Notes: generated from the letters alone by a model not told the origin. A stretch of DNA of 34,218 nucleotides from Chloroflexota bacterium (GCA_018823415.1 JAHJIN010000240.1:1-34218), one strand, 5' to 3'; counted from the stretch's first letter, positions 1 to 7,022 are shown. Translations and numbers: made by a program.

Positions 1-152
1 CAGATCATTCGCAAAGCATTCCCGGATGCCTTGTGGCTACGGGATAGAGGGCTCGTAGTTGGCCCGATGCCGTTGGGCAGGCGCAGCCCACTGTGTGTGA
101 ACTGAAGCCATGTCACATTTGTCTATGGTGGATGGAACTATCTTTGTCTACA
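1..152. other. No gene seen at left edge
   Basis: I see no convincing coding region, RNA gene or repeat in these bases. The stretch is moderately AT-rich near its right end, beside the point where the recombinase remnant on the minus strand loses its reading frame. Confidence 0.4.
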
Positions 153-446
153 TTATAACATATTGGGGCCAGAATGGGGATAGGACACCGGTGTGCTGTT
201 CACGGCCGCCGGCTTGCACGACTGGCCGTAACTGGTCTCGAGCCAGGCGGCAAACTGGCGCAGGTCGCGCGCGTAGGTAGCGACGGACACGGACGCCTTG
301 CCTTCTCGATCCAGAAAGAGCAACCAGCGATCGATAAAGATGAGAAAGCTATCCAATGCCGGTTCGTTCAAGGATTGTCTCCCCCGGCTCCACAAACCGT
401 CGTCTGCATCGTGGAGTTGCGACCAGGCATCGGACACTTGCGCCAC
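153..446 (-). pseudogene. Tyrosine recombinase, N-terminal fragment
   Basis: The frame encodes a SAM-like core-binding domain of the phage-integrase/XerC type: a helix like DSFLIFIDRWLLFL, then a segment like VATYARDLRQFAAWLE, which is the usual first domain of tyrosine recombinases. The homologous stretch ends near base 190, after which the frame runs into unrelated residues and stops, so no catalytic domain follows. Upstream, bases 447-546 hold a second open frame, beginning MDALITLMFDSHPGL, that could be the displaced start of the same gene after a frameshift. The fragment lies downstream of another recombinase remnant (627-1082), so the two come from separate tandem genes and are not halves of one gene in normal order. 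The family call rests on domain pattern and position, without catalytic residues. Confidence 0.6.
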
Positions 447-568
447 TTTTGGAGTAAACGCTCTGTTCCTCCTGCTCGAGCATGTCCTGTGCTACGCGGG
501 CCAACCCGGGATGGCTGTCGAACATCAGCGTGATCAAGGCATCCATGGACAGGTCAGGTCCATGCAGC

Positions 569-632
569 GGCTGATAGCTATAAACTGGTCACACGCAGTG
601 CCCTGTAGATGATCAATTTAGAGCTATCAGCC
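569..632. repeat. Inverted repeat between recombinase remnants
   Basis: GGCTGATAGCT (569-579) is exactly mirrored by AGCTATCAGCC (622-632). Allowing two mismatches the arms extend to 19 nt (569-587 and 614-632), with a 26-nt spacer. The right arm overlaps the last codons and stop of the upstream recombinase fragment. The left arm includes CTATAAACTGG (578-588), a word that recurs near the right end of the window. A recombinase core-binding or attachment site is a reasonable inference; an operator or transcript hairpin is the alternative. Confidence 0.55.
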
Positions 633-1082
633 CGGCAGTTCGGCATCTTCCAACCACGCACTTAATCCGTTGGCGGCCGCTTCCGCGGCCTCGGGCGAAG
701 GCTTCAGGTAGCGCGCCGTGGTCTCGATGCGGCTGTGGCCCAGCAGGTGCTGCACCAGTCGCAGATCGTGGCCGCTGGTCTCCAGGGTGGCCGTGGCATA
801 GGTGTCCCTCGCTACGCTTCGGGAGGCTTCGCACTGCCGCAGCACGTGAGGCGTCACGTCCTCCAGCTGGGCCAGGCGGGCGCATTTCTTGACCACGTCC
901 CATACCGCCTGGGGCCGGATGGGCAGTCCAGCCGTTGCGCTACGCTGGGCTGGGAACAGTGGCACCGTCAGGGCAACAGCACCCCGCTCGTCCAGGTAAG
1001 CACGTAGAGCCGTTCGGACCTCGACCGGCAGGGGGATGGTCCGGGTTTTGCGGCCCTTGCCTAGGCGTACCTGGCCAGGATA
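627..1082 (-). pseudogene. Tyrosine recombinase, C-terminal catalytic fragment
   Basis: This is the catalytic half of a phage-integrase-type recombinase. Visible elements are the beta-hairpin lysine region (GKGRKTRTIPLP), the box II HxxR (PHVLR), LLGHS, and the nucleophile region TTARYLKP. The first catalytic arginine and the whole core-binding domain are missing: the frame opens directly after a TAA at 1083-1085, where homology stops and unrelated hairpin sequence begins. A 30-bp in-frame insertion (805-834) separates HVLR from the segment DTYATATLE and removes the second histidine of HxxRH. The gene is therefore truncated and probably catalytically dead. Its stop codon lies inside the inverted repeat at 569-632. 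Excision or integration by this protein is unlikely unless an intact copy exists elsewhere. Confidence 0.8.
805..834. repeat. 30-bp palindromic insertion in recombinase
   Basis: On the minus strand, removing exactly these 30 bases restores the normal text of recombinase box II (CTG CGG CAC ACC TAT, R-H-T-Y). The insert carries TCCCTCG...CGGGA-like inverted ends and is a multiple of three, so the frame stays open. It resembles short palindromic interspersed repeats reported in cyanobacterial genomes, but that resemblance is from memory and needs a search. Confidence 0.6.
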
Positions 1083-1093
1083 TTACAAAACAA

Positions 1094-1123
1094 AGGGCTC
1101 ATGGACAAATCTCCATGAGCCCT
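1094..1123 (-). terminator. Rho-independent terminator-like hairpin (copy A)
   Basis: A perfect 12-bp stem (1094-1105 with 1112-1123) closes a 6-nt loop. On the minus strand it is followed by TTTGTTTTG. It immediately follows the stop codon of the conserved gene tail at 1122-1331. The same arrangement recurs at 22747-22780 with a different but aligned stem. Confidence 0.75.
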
Positions 1124-1331
1124 AAACATATACAAATTCCGAGAATGTATCTATGTGCAATATTGGCGGAAGCGACGGGATTCGGCTCCGCAGCTCAACA
1201 TCCTTGACCCGAACCCACTCCCGGGGTTCGATCTCAGACCAGCGTTGTTCCTCAGTGCCTATGATACCGCAAATCGGGCGTTGGCGCAAGCCTCTCAAGC
1301 CACCGACCGCTAATTGAACCGCTCCTGCCAT
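1122..1331 (-). pseudogene. Conserved gene tail, copy A
   Basis: The last 17 codons before the stop encode SLPPILHIDTFSEFVYV. A second locus (22779-23003, same strand) ends SLPPLLHLDIFPTYVIV at the same distance from its stop. Differences are conservative or synonymous (I/L, F/Y, CAC/CAT, TTC/TTT, TAG/TAA), which favours real coding ancestry. Further upstream the match weakens, with traces such as VKDVELRS against VNGIDYGS. I do not recognise the family. No good start or full domain is visible, so this is most likely the 3' remnant of a gene or mobile element. A 16-bp core (1164-1179) is identical in both copies. Confidence 0.45.
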
Positions 1332-1409
1332 TTGACTACGGGCAATCTTGGTTATCTGCGGAAGACAGAGTGCCGGTCAAGAGATCGTAGGGGCCGCGGC
1401 AAGGCCGTA

Positions 1410-1705
1410 TGCCCCCGGCTCTTCCCGACTGACATCGTCTACCTGCTGGGCAACGTGGGTACCTACGATGTCAATTTTCACGACACAGGCCTGATCCCCA
1501 TCAATGCCTCGCCGACCGAGCGCGCCGCTAACTTGTCTTTCAAGGCACTGAGCCATACCAGCCTCGTCGTGCCGATGGCGACGACTAATCTCTTTAGCGA
1601 TCCCTCCTTCAAGGATGGGACCTTGGTATGGGCGTCGCTTGCTGTCCTCCCGAGTCCTTACGCCCGGCGCGGTCCCATCTTTACCGAGTCTGTATACGGC
1701 GTGAG
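1410..1705 (+). pseudogene. Unrecognised coding fragment
   Basis: One plus frame in this stretch has strongly G/C-biased third positions and a protein-like sequence (for example DIVYLLGNVGTYDVNF and LSFKALSHTSLVVPM). It has no start codon or ribosome site at its left border and runs straight into the promoter of the toxin-antitoxin pair on the right. It therefore looks like an internal piece of a lost gene. I cannot assign a family. Confidence 0.35.
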
Positions 1706-1710
1706 TGGGA

Positions 1711-1738
1711 TTGACGTGGTGTTTCCTTATGCTATAAT
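1711..1738 (+). promoter_or_regulatory. Promoter of the RHH/VapC module
   Basis: TTGACG (1711-1716) and a perfect TATAAT (1733-1738) are separated by 16 bp. The start codon at 1766 follows after AGGAGGT at 1754-1760, leaving a leader of about 20 nt. RHH antitoxins of this kind usually repress their own promoter. Confidence 0.8.
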
Positions 1739-1765
1739 AAGGCTATACTACTCAGGAGGTGTGTC

Positions 1766-2029
1766 ATGACAGCCAAGGTGATGGTTTCATTTCCCCAGGA
1801 GTTCCTGACCGAGGTTGATCAGGTCGCGCGCGAGGAACACCGCAGCCGCAGCGAGTTGTTGCGGGAGGCTGTGCGTCTTTACATGGAGTTGCGCCGGGGC
1901 CGGAGACGCCCCAATGAAGACCCTCGCGTGCGCCGGGCAGTGGCGGTCCAGGACGCGCTGGCGCGCACGGCACCCGGCGTTGGCGAGGATAGCACCACCG
2001 AGGTCCGGCGCTGGCGGGAGGCACGCTGA
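1766..2029 (+). CDS. Ribbon-helix-helix antitoxin (CopG/VapB type)
   Basis: This 87-residue protein starts with the RHH pattern: a beta strand (KVMVSFPQEFLTEVDQVA) followed by two helices (SRSELLREAVRLYMELRR). Residues 1-45 should dimerise and bind operator DNA. The arginine- and proline-rich tail (about 46-87) would wrap and neutralise the toxin. The start is fixed by AGGAGGT five bases upstream. Its stop overlaps the toxin start in TGATG, implying translational coupling. The expected role is repression of its own promoter and inhibition of the PIN ribonuclease encoded next. The family assignment is secure; the exact subfamily is not. Confidence 0.88.
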   Translation: MTAKVMVSFPQEFLTEVDQVAREEHRSRSELLREAVRLYMELRRGRRRPNEDPRVRRAVAVQDALARTAPGVGEDSTTEVRRWREAR

Positions 2030-2469
2030 TGGCCGCCCATGTCGTCCCGGATACTTCCGTGATCATCAAGTGGTTCCGCCAGGGGGAGGTGTTGGCCCTG
2101 CAGGCGTTGACATTGCGCCAGGCTTACCTGGAAGACTGGGTGCAGGTCACCGTCCCCTCGCTGCTGGCCTATGAGTTGGCGAACGTGCTGCGCTACAAGG
2201 GGGACCTGTCCACCACCCAGGTCGAGGAGGCCGTCCAAAGTCTGTTCGACCTGGGGTTGGAGTGGGTGACGCCTTCAGCGCTGTTGCTGCGCCGGGCCGT
2301 GGCCATCGCGCGGGACTGCGATCTGACGGTGTATGATGCGGCTTTCGTCGCACTGGCAGAAGCCCTGCCGGCCGATTTCGTCACCGCCGACGAGCAACTG
2401 ACTCGTCGCCTGGCAGCTTACCCCTTTGTGCGCTTCCTGGGCGATGTCGGAGACGAGGTGAACGGTTGA
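2029..2469 (+). CDS. vapC: VapC-type PIN-domain toxin
   Basis: A 146-residue PIN-domain protein of normal length. The acidic metal-binding set is present: D8 (PDTSVIIKWF), E49 (AYELANVL), D103 (TVYDAAFVALA) and D121 (TADEQL). Known VapC toxins are Mg2+-dependent ribonucleases that cut tRNA or rRNA. It is co-translated with the RHH antitoxin through a one-base overlap. All four acidic positions are intact, so the toxin is probably active. The pair probably stabilises this accessory region. The downstream DUF2293 gene starts 20 bp later and may share the transcript. Confidence 0.92.
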   Translation: MAAHVVPDTSVIIKWFRQGEVLALQALTLRQAYLEDWVQVTVPSLLAYELANVLRYKGDLSTTQVEEAVQSLFDLGLEWVTPSALLLRRAVAIARDCDLTVYDAAFVALAEALPADFVTADEQLTRRLAAYPFVRFLGDVGDEVNG

Positions 2470-2488
2470 CAATCTACCGGGGTGATAC

Positions 2489-3187
2489 ATGAGCGAGACC
2501 GCAGACCTCAAGGTATTCATCACCACCACCGTGGCCACCTGCGGCGAGTGCGGCGAAGAACTGGGCCGTAGCGCGTGGATCACGCTGGTCCCGGACCAGG
2601 GCGCGCTGTGCCTGTCGTGCGCCGACCTGGACCACCTGGTCTTTTTGCCGGCTGGCGACGCCGCTCTGACCCGGCGCGCTCGCAAGCACTCGGCCCTCTC
2701 GGCTGTGGTCCTGCGCTGGAGCCGGGCGCGCAAACGCTACGAGCGGCAGGGCTTGCTGGTCGAGGAGCCAGCGCTGGCGCGCGCCGAAGAAGAGTGCCTG
2801 GCCGACGCCGAGGCCCGGTCCCGGTGCCGCGAGCGCGAGGCGGAACGGCGAGCCGAGCTGGACCGCGAGTACGTGCAGCGATTCGTGGCGCGGGTGCGTG
2901 AACTCTACCCCGGCTGCCCACCAGGCCGTGAGGTCGAAATCGCCGAACATGCCTGCCGCAAGTACAGCGGGCGGGTGGGGCGCTCGACGGCGGCCAAGAG
3001 CCTGGAGGAAGAAGCGGTGCGGCTGGCGGTGACAGCCCACGTGCGCCACGTCGAGACGACCTACGACAAGCTACTGGGCCGGGGCTATGAGCGGTGGGAA
3101 GCGCGAGACGAGGTGGCCGGGACCGTGGCGCGGATTCTGATCGAGTGGGAAACGGTCAGGGGACCAGATCTCGATGCGGCCGTTTGA
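2489..3187 (+). CDS. DUF2293 domain protein with N-terminal zinc knuckle
   Basis: The 232-residue protein begins with two CxxC pairs (C18/C21 and C41/C44) that probably bind zinc. A charged, arginine/glutamate-rich helical region (about 70-130) follows, then a C-terminal DUF2293 domain (HVRHVETTYDKLLGRGYERW, ending in ILIEWE). DUF2293 proteins have no established function that I know of. The gene lies 20 bp after vapC on the same strand. Its 3' end covers the point where the vapC-like gene on the opposite strand is cut off, so it appears to be part of the segment that truncated that toxin. Confidence 0.75.
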   Translation: MSETADLKVFITTTVATCGECGEELGRSAWITLVPDQGALCLSCADLDHLVFLPAGDAALTRRARKHSALSAVVLRWSRARKRYERQGLLVEEPALARAEEECLADAEARSRCREREAERRAELDREYVQRFVARVRELYPGCPPGREVEIAEHACRKYSGRVGRSTAAKSLEEEAVRLAVTAHVRHVETTYDKLLGRGYERWEARDEVAGTVARILIEWETVRGPDLDAAV

Positions 3188-3221
3188 CGAGCGCGCTGGT
3201 GTCCAGATAATAGAGGCTCAT
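3156..3221 (-). pseudogene. Truncated PIN-domain toxin
   Basis: Only 21 codons remain. The first 14 (MSLYYLDTSALVKR) are the canonical PIN N-terminus with its first catalytic aspartate. The frame then reads into the end of the DUF2293 gene (PHRDLVP) and stops. The ATG overlaps the stop of the antitoxin gene (ATGA), as expected for an antitoxin-toxin pair. The toxin was therefore destroyed by a junction near base 3179. Confidence 0.85.
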
Positions 3222-3535
3222 GCCCGGTCCTCGCGGTCAGCGATAACCAGTTCGGACAAGGGCTGGCCCTGGCCCAGCTTTTTCGCCAGGCAAGCACGCG
3301 CCTCGGCCGACACCCCCGGCGGGGCCGGCCATCCCAACTCTTCCACCAGGCCGGCCGCCTTCATCTCGCGCACAATACGGGTGTGCAGCGGGTCCGACCG
3401 GCGCGCCGGGGGCCGGATGATAATGGCACCGGCACGTTGTTCGATTTCGACCTCCTGCACGTCGCCCCAGGCGGGCAGGAGCGAGCGCGGCACTAGCACA
3501 CCCCGCGCCGTGATCTTGGCTTTTACCACTGCCAT
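3218..3535 (-). CDS. AbrB/MazE-type antitoxin, partner toxin lost
   Basis: A 105-residue protein. Residues 1-45 form a swapped-hairpin AbrB DNA-binding domain (KAKITARGVLVPRSLLPAWG, then VEIEQRAGAIIIRPP). The tail carries the LGQGQPLSELVIADRE motif, typical of AbrB-like antitoxins paired with PIN toxins. I chose the ATG at 3535 because GGGGAGGT lies six bases upstream; a second ATG at 3538 is too close to it. It retains its own promoter (3576-3604) although the downstream toxin is only a stub, so it may persist as a regulator or as an anti-addiction factor against a related toxin elsewhere. Confidence 0.82.
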   Translation of the reverse strand: MAVVKAKITARGVLVPRSLLPAWGDVQEVEIEQRAGAIIIRPPARRSDPLHTRIVREMKAAGLVEELGWPAPPGVSAEARACLAKKLGQGQPLSELVIADREDRA

Positions 3536-3575
3536 CATGTACCTCCCCTTTGCAAGTGATACGAACCGCACAAAT

Positions 3576-3604
3576 AGTATACACCCCCCGCACTGACGGG
3601 TCAA
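3576..3604 (-). promoter_or_regulatory. Promoter of the AbrB-type antitoxin
   Basis: Reading leftward, TTGACC (3604-3599) and TATACT (3581-3576) are separated by 17 bp. The antitoxin start follows about 40 bp further on. The element lies within the divergent gap shared with the plus-strand gene at 3620, so the AbrB-type protein could affect both. Confidence 0.75.
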
Positions 3605-3619
3605 CTGGAGAATTGCCAG

Positions 3620-4741
3620 ATGAGCGAGTACCAGTACTACGAGTTCCAGGCCCTGGACCGGCCGCTGACTGACGAGGAGCAGCAGGTCGTAGCCAGCCTG
3701 TCCAGCCGCATGGACCCCCATCCCCGGCGCGCCGTATTTGTCTACAACTATGGCGACTTTCGCGGCCGCCCGGCCGAGGTCCTGGCCCGCTACTACGACG
3801 CCATGTTGTACATGGCCAACTGGGGCAGCCGCCGCCTGATGTTTCGCTTTCCCCAGGCTGTCCTCGACCTGGAGCGGGCACGGGACTACTGCCAGCCGCT
3901 CATCATCGAGGACTATATGTCCTTTTACCCGGCCGGCGAGCACATCGTGCTGGACATCGAGTTTCACGACGAAGAGGGCGGCGGCGAGTGGTTGGAGGGC
4001 GAGGGCTGGCTGGACGCGCTCGTCGGCCTGCGGGAAGACATCCTGCAGGGCGACTATCGGGCGCTGTACCTGGCCTGGTTGAGAACCCTGGAGGTGGAAG
4101 ACCTGCTCGACGAGGTGGCCGAACCGCCGGTGCCGCCGGGGTTGCGCCCGTTGTCGCCGGCGCTGCGCCGGTTCAGCGAGTTTTTCGAGCTGGACGAGTT
4201 CCTGGTCCAGGCGGCGGCCCAGGCCAGCGGCGACCGGGCGACCCCGGTGGACTCGTGGCTGCCGCCGGCCCTGGCCCAACTGCCGGCCCGGGAGCGCGAC
4301 GACTTCTTGTTGCGCCTGGCCCAGGGGGAGCCATATCTATCGGCGGCGCTGAACCGGCGGCTGCGCGAGTTGGTGCCCCGGGTGGACCCGGCCCCGGGAC
4401 CGCGCCGCACCGTGGGCCAACTCTTGGCCCTGGCAGAAGAGGAACGCGAGCGTGTGCATCGCCAGCGGGCGGAGGAAGCCGCGGCTAGACGCCTGCGCGA
4501 GCTGGAAGCGCTGGCCCAGCGGGAAGACGAGACCTGGCGCGAGGTAGACCGACTGATCCAGCAGGCTACGGCCCGATCATACGAGGACGCGGTCCAATAC
4601 CTGGTCCAGTTGCGCGATCTGGCGCACCATCAGCACAAAACGATCATCTTTCAGCAGCGCCTGAACGCGATCTATGAGCAGTACCCGCGCCGCACGGCCT
4701 TGCTGCGCCGCCTGCGTGAGGCCGGCCTGCACCAGCCATGA
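3620..4741 (+). CDS. Conserved hypothetical protein (YQYYEFQALDRPL family)
   Basis: A 373-residue cytoplasmic protein of a widespread but uncharacterised bacterial family. Its hallmarks are the N-terminal YQYYEFQALDRPLTDEE, then YNYGDFRGRP and MLYMANWGSRRLMFRFP. The C-terminal third (about 265-350) is charged and probably coiled-coil, rich in Glu/Arg/Ala. From memory, relatives often sit next to SWIM zinc-finger genes; here a SWIM gene lies in the convergent operon, which fits that association. The start has a weak GGAG about ten bases upstream. It is followed after 33 bp by another conserved hypothetical. No enzymatic motif is visible. Confidence 0.75.
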   Translation: MSEYQYYEFQALDRPLTDEEQQVVASLSSRMDPHPRRAVFVYNYGDFRGRPAEVLARYYDAMLYMANWGSRRLMFRFPQAVLDLERARDYCQPLIIEDYMSFYPAGEHIVLDIEFHDEEGGGEWLEGEGWLDALVGLREDILQGDYRALYLAWLRTLEVEDLLDEVAEPPVPPGLRPLSPALRRFSEFFELDEFLVQAAAQASGDRATPVDSWLPPALAQLPARERDDFLLRLAQGEPYLSAALNRRLRELVPRVDPAPGPRRTVGQLLALAEEERERVHRQRAEEAAARRLRELEALAQREDETWREVDRLIQQATARSYEDAVQYLVQLRDLAHHQHKTIIFQQRLNAIYEQYPRRTALLRRLREAGLHQP

Positions 4742-4774
4742 ACGCCGGTTCGGGGCCGGCCGAGGAGTGAGCAC

Positions 4775-5383
4775 ATGCCCGTCACCTACACCAGCCGCAA
4801 GGGCATCACGTACATCCTGTGCCGGGTCACCACCCGCACCGGTAAGCCGCGCTATGTCTTTGCCCGCGAGCCCCGGGGCGAGGTCGTAGAGGAAATCCCG
4901 GCGGGATTCCATATCAGCGAGAGCGTGAACGGCATCGTCTCGCTGGTCCGGGACCGGCCAGCACAGATTCGGCCGGCGGAGGTCGCAGCCGTCGAGGCGG
5001 CGGTGCGCCGGCATCCCCGGGCGCGCAACTATCGCGTTGCGGTCAAGGGCCAGCGCATCGAGGTCTATGAGCGGATGGGACCGGACGTGGGGGACCTCAT
5101 GGCCACTTTCGAGAAGAGCGGCCTGGCGTGGCCGGGCCTCGCGCTGCGCTCGACAGGTGTCGCCGACCAACTCCAGGCCGAGTTTGACCGCTATGGCCAG
5201 TTTACACCCGTGCTGCGCTTCACGCTCCACGACGCCGACCGGCGGACCTTTGGCGCGCAGCGCATGTGCTACCGCAGCAGCATCGACGGCTGGCTTGACC
5301 TCCACCTGTCCGGCTCGGTCGAGCAACTGGCGCACCGCCTGGTCCCAACTTTGGGTACCGAGCGCTTCTTCGAGTTGTATTGA
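4775..5383 (+). CDS. Conserved hypothetical protein
   Basis: A 202-residue protein without signal peptide or membrane segment. The N-terminus (VTYTSRKGITYILCRVTTRTG followed by PRYVFARE) and the phrase IPAGFHISESVNGIVSLVR suggest a compact mixed alpha/beta protein. I do not recognise a named domain and assign no function. It is separated from the preceding 373-residue gene by 33 bp and is probably cotranscribed with it. GAGGAGTGAGCAC just upstream supplies the ribosome site. It converges on the end of the long leftward operon, with only 59 bp between the stop codons. Confidence 0.7.
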   Translation: MPVTYTSRKGITYILCRVTTRTGKPRYVFAREPRGEVVEEIPAGFHISESVNGIVSLVRDRPAQIRPAEVAAVEAAVRRHPRARNYRVAVKGQRIEVYERMGPDVGDLMATFEKSGLAWPGLALRSTGVADQLQAEFDRYGQFTPVLRFTLHDADRRTFGAQRMCYRSSIDGWLDLHLSGSVEQLAHRLVPTLGTERFFELY

Positions 5384-5442
5384 AGATCGATCCCGGTATC
5401 ATCCAGTCTGACGACGTCGAGTTCTTGCCTGGATAGAGCGGA

Positions 5443-6228
5443 TCAGATGGCGCCCTCGCGCAACAGCGCGCCAACCCAACGCGCATCTGCCACCAACTGC
5501 CCATGGTATTCTGGTAGATACTCCAGGACCAGCGGGCCGGCGAAACCGCTTCGGGCGATGGCAGCGACGATCTCCGTAAAGTCCAGATCACCGGCCGGGT
5601 GGCGCAGGGGCAGGTGCTGCTGGCCCAACTGGGCACTGCGGTTGGACAGATGGAAGCAACGGATCAGCGAGGCGTAGGTTTCAATATCGGCCACCAGTTC
5701 TGCCGGGGGCTTGTGCAGGTGGGCCGTGTCGTAGCAGGCGGCGTGGTGCGCGTGCCGTTGGCAAAAGGCGGCAATGCCTTCGATGCCAGACAGGAAGCGC
5801 CGGCGACCGGCGAACGTCTCCCAACACAAGGTCACCCGGGCCTGCTCCAGCAGCGGATTCACGACCGCGGCGATTTTGTTCTCCACATCGGCCAATCGGG
5901 CATTGGTCGGGTGAACCACAATGAGCGAGCAGTCCAGGGCCTGGGCGATAGGGATGGTCCGGCGCAGCACCTCGACGAATGATTCGAATGGCGCGATGCG
6001 CGCCTGGGCCAGGTGCACTGAGGTGGCACGCAGGGGCAAGCTGGCAAAGGGGGCCAGTATCCGCTCCATTGCCACCTGCAGGAACAAGTCTGGTTGGTAA
6101 AAGGCCACCTCCACGTAGCCTACGTCGCCGTAGGCTGCCAGAGCCTCATGCCAGTCGTAGGTGCCGCGTTCTGGATAAGAAACCCGGACGGCAGTGTGGA
6201 TAGCGCCCCGCTGGTTTGTCTTGCTCAC
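5443..6228 (-). CDS. AP-endonuclease/sugar isomerase-type TIM barrel
   Basis: A 261-residue protein of the xylose isomerase-like/AP endonuclease 2 superfamily. Visible pieces are the strand-end glutamate in YVEVAFYQP, SVHLAQ, LIVVHPTNARL, LCWETFAGRR with its glutamate, CYDTAHLHKP, CFHLSNRSA and VLEYLPEYHG. These histidines, aspartates and glutamates fit a divalent-metal site. Members isomerise or epimerise sugars or act as AP endonucleases, and sequence alone does not separate these here. The start is GTG at 6228, eight bases after the Thg1-like gene's stop, with GGAGG 12 bases upstream. It is the last gene of the leftward operon. Coupling to nucleic-acid repair through the neighbouring Thg1-like gene is inference. 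Confidence 0.75.
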   Translation of the reverse strand: MSKTNQRGAIHTAVRVSYPERGTYDWHEALAAYGDVGYVEVAFYQPDLFLQVAMERILAPFASLPLRATSVHLAQARIAPFESFVEVLRRTIPIAQALDCSLIVVHPTNARLADVENKIAAVVNPLLEQARVTLCWETFAGRRRFLSGIEGIAAFCQRHAHHAACYDTAHLHKPPAELVADIETYASLIRCFHLSNRSAQLGQQHLPLRHPAGDLDFTEIVAAIARSGFAGPLVLEYLPEYHGQLVADARWVGALLREGAI

Positions 6229-6235
6229 GGTGTGT

Positions 6236-7006
6236 TCAGGCCTCCTCGCTCTCCACGAGCAGCCGGCGAACCAATGCCGCGTGCTCGTCTCCCAGGGGCA
6301 GTTCCAGGTCCGTATACAGTCGGCGCCGCTGGGCCTCGGCGGTTTGGCCGGTGCGGGGGTCCACGCCGGTCTTGGCGTAGGTCTGCCAGTACACGCCGAC
6401 ACCGCGCCGCTGCCAGATCGGCAGGTCGTTAAAGTTGAGGCCCCGCTGGAACAGCAGTTCGTTTTTGTCCCCCGTTGACGCGCCATCCAGCCGGGCCGTG
6501 GCCTCATCCACACTCGATCCCTCGCGGCGCAGCAGCCAGAAACAATGGCCGTGCAAGGCATTGCGATGGGCATCGGCCTGGCGCCAGCGAAAATACTGCG
6601 CCACCAGCTCGACCGTGGGCAATTGGCTGACGCGGGCATCAAAGGCCGCCAGCGCCTGCAGGTGCAGACTGAAACAGGCGCTGGCCTCGCCGGCCAGGAC
6701 GGACAGGAGCTTGGATGCCCGGCGCCCAAAGGCAGCGTCTTGACGGTGCAGGAGCAGCGAAACCTCGTCCGAGTGGGTCTGGGCGTAGATGCTGCGAAAG
6801 CCGCAGTCCATCAGGTGCCGGGCCGTGGCGATCATGGCGTCGCGAAAGCGTTCGTCGAAGGGACGCTCGAAGGCCAACTCGGGCCGCGCGACAAACTGGT
6901 GGAACGAGCGGCCGTCCAGCCGCACCACGAGCCACACATTAGGCAAAAGTCCCTGGCTACCGGCCGTCTCGTAGGCGCGCATCGTGCTGTTCAGGTTGTC
7001 CATCAT
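6236..7006 (-). CDS. Thg1-like 3'-5' nucleotidyltransferase
   Basis: A 256-residue member of the tRNA-His guanylyltransferase (Thg1) family. It carries the palm-like metal motifs RLDGRSFHQF (Asp31) and HSDEVSLLL (Asp80, Glu81), then DARVSQLP, YFRWRQADAHRNALHGHCFW and STGDKNELLFQRG. Thg1-like proteins add nucleotides in the reverse (3'-to-5') direction, and bacterial members are known to repair truncated tRNA 5' ends. The eukaryotic C-terminal additions are absent. Two adjacent ATGs (7006, 7003) are possible starts. It lies 16 bp downstream of a small unknown gene and 7 bp upstream of the TIM-barrel gene. Such genes are sporadic in bacteria, so transfer is likely. Family assignment is firm; the substrate is unknown. 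Confidence 0.88.
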   Translation of the reverse strand: MMDNLNSTMRAYETAGSQGLLPNVWLVVRLDGRSFHQFVARPELAFERPFDERFRDAMIATARHLMDCGFRSIYAQTHSDEVSLLLHRQDAAFGRRASKLLSVLAGEASACFSLHLQALAAFDARVSQLPTVELVAQYFRWRQADAHRNALHGHCFWLLRREGSSVDEATARLDGASTGDKNELLFQRGLNFNDLPIWQRRGVGVYWQTYAKTGVDPRTGQTAEAQRRRLYTDLELPLGDEHAALVRRLLVESEEA

Positions 7007-7022
7007 CGTTTCCCACTTTGCT

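Noticed and set aside
1094-1123. Hairpin as the end of an IS200/IS605 element with a guide RNA
   Set aside because: No TnpA or TnpB coding sequence is adjacent. A perfect stem after a stop codon with a T-rich tail is explained by termination.
1164-1190. Minus-strand text ending TTCCGCCA resembles a tRNA or tmRNA 3' end, also in copy B
   Set aside because: No matching T-stem, acceptor 5' strand or tmRNA tag could be found upstream of either copy, and the codon-like substitution pattern fits a protein tail better. An att site derived from a tRNA end remains only a remote possibility.
3218-4279. Minus-strand 353-codon open frame
   Set aside because: Its first two thirds lie antisense to the conserved hypothetical at 3620. 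Only the last 105 codons, the AbrB-type antitoxin, have their own start, ribosome site and promoter.
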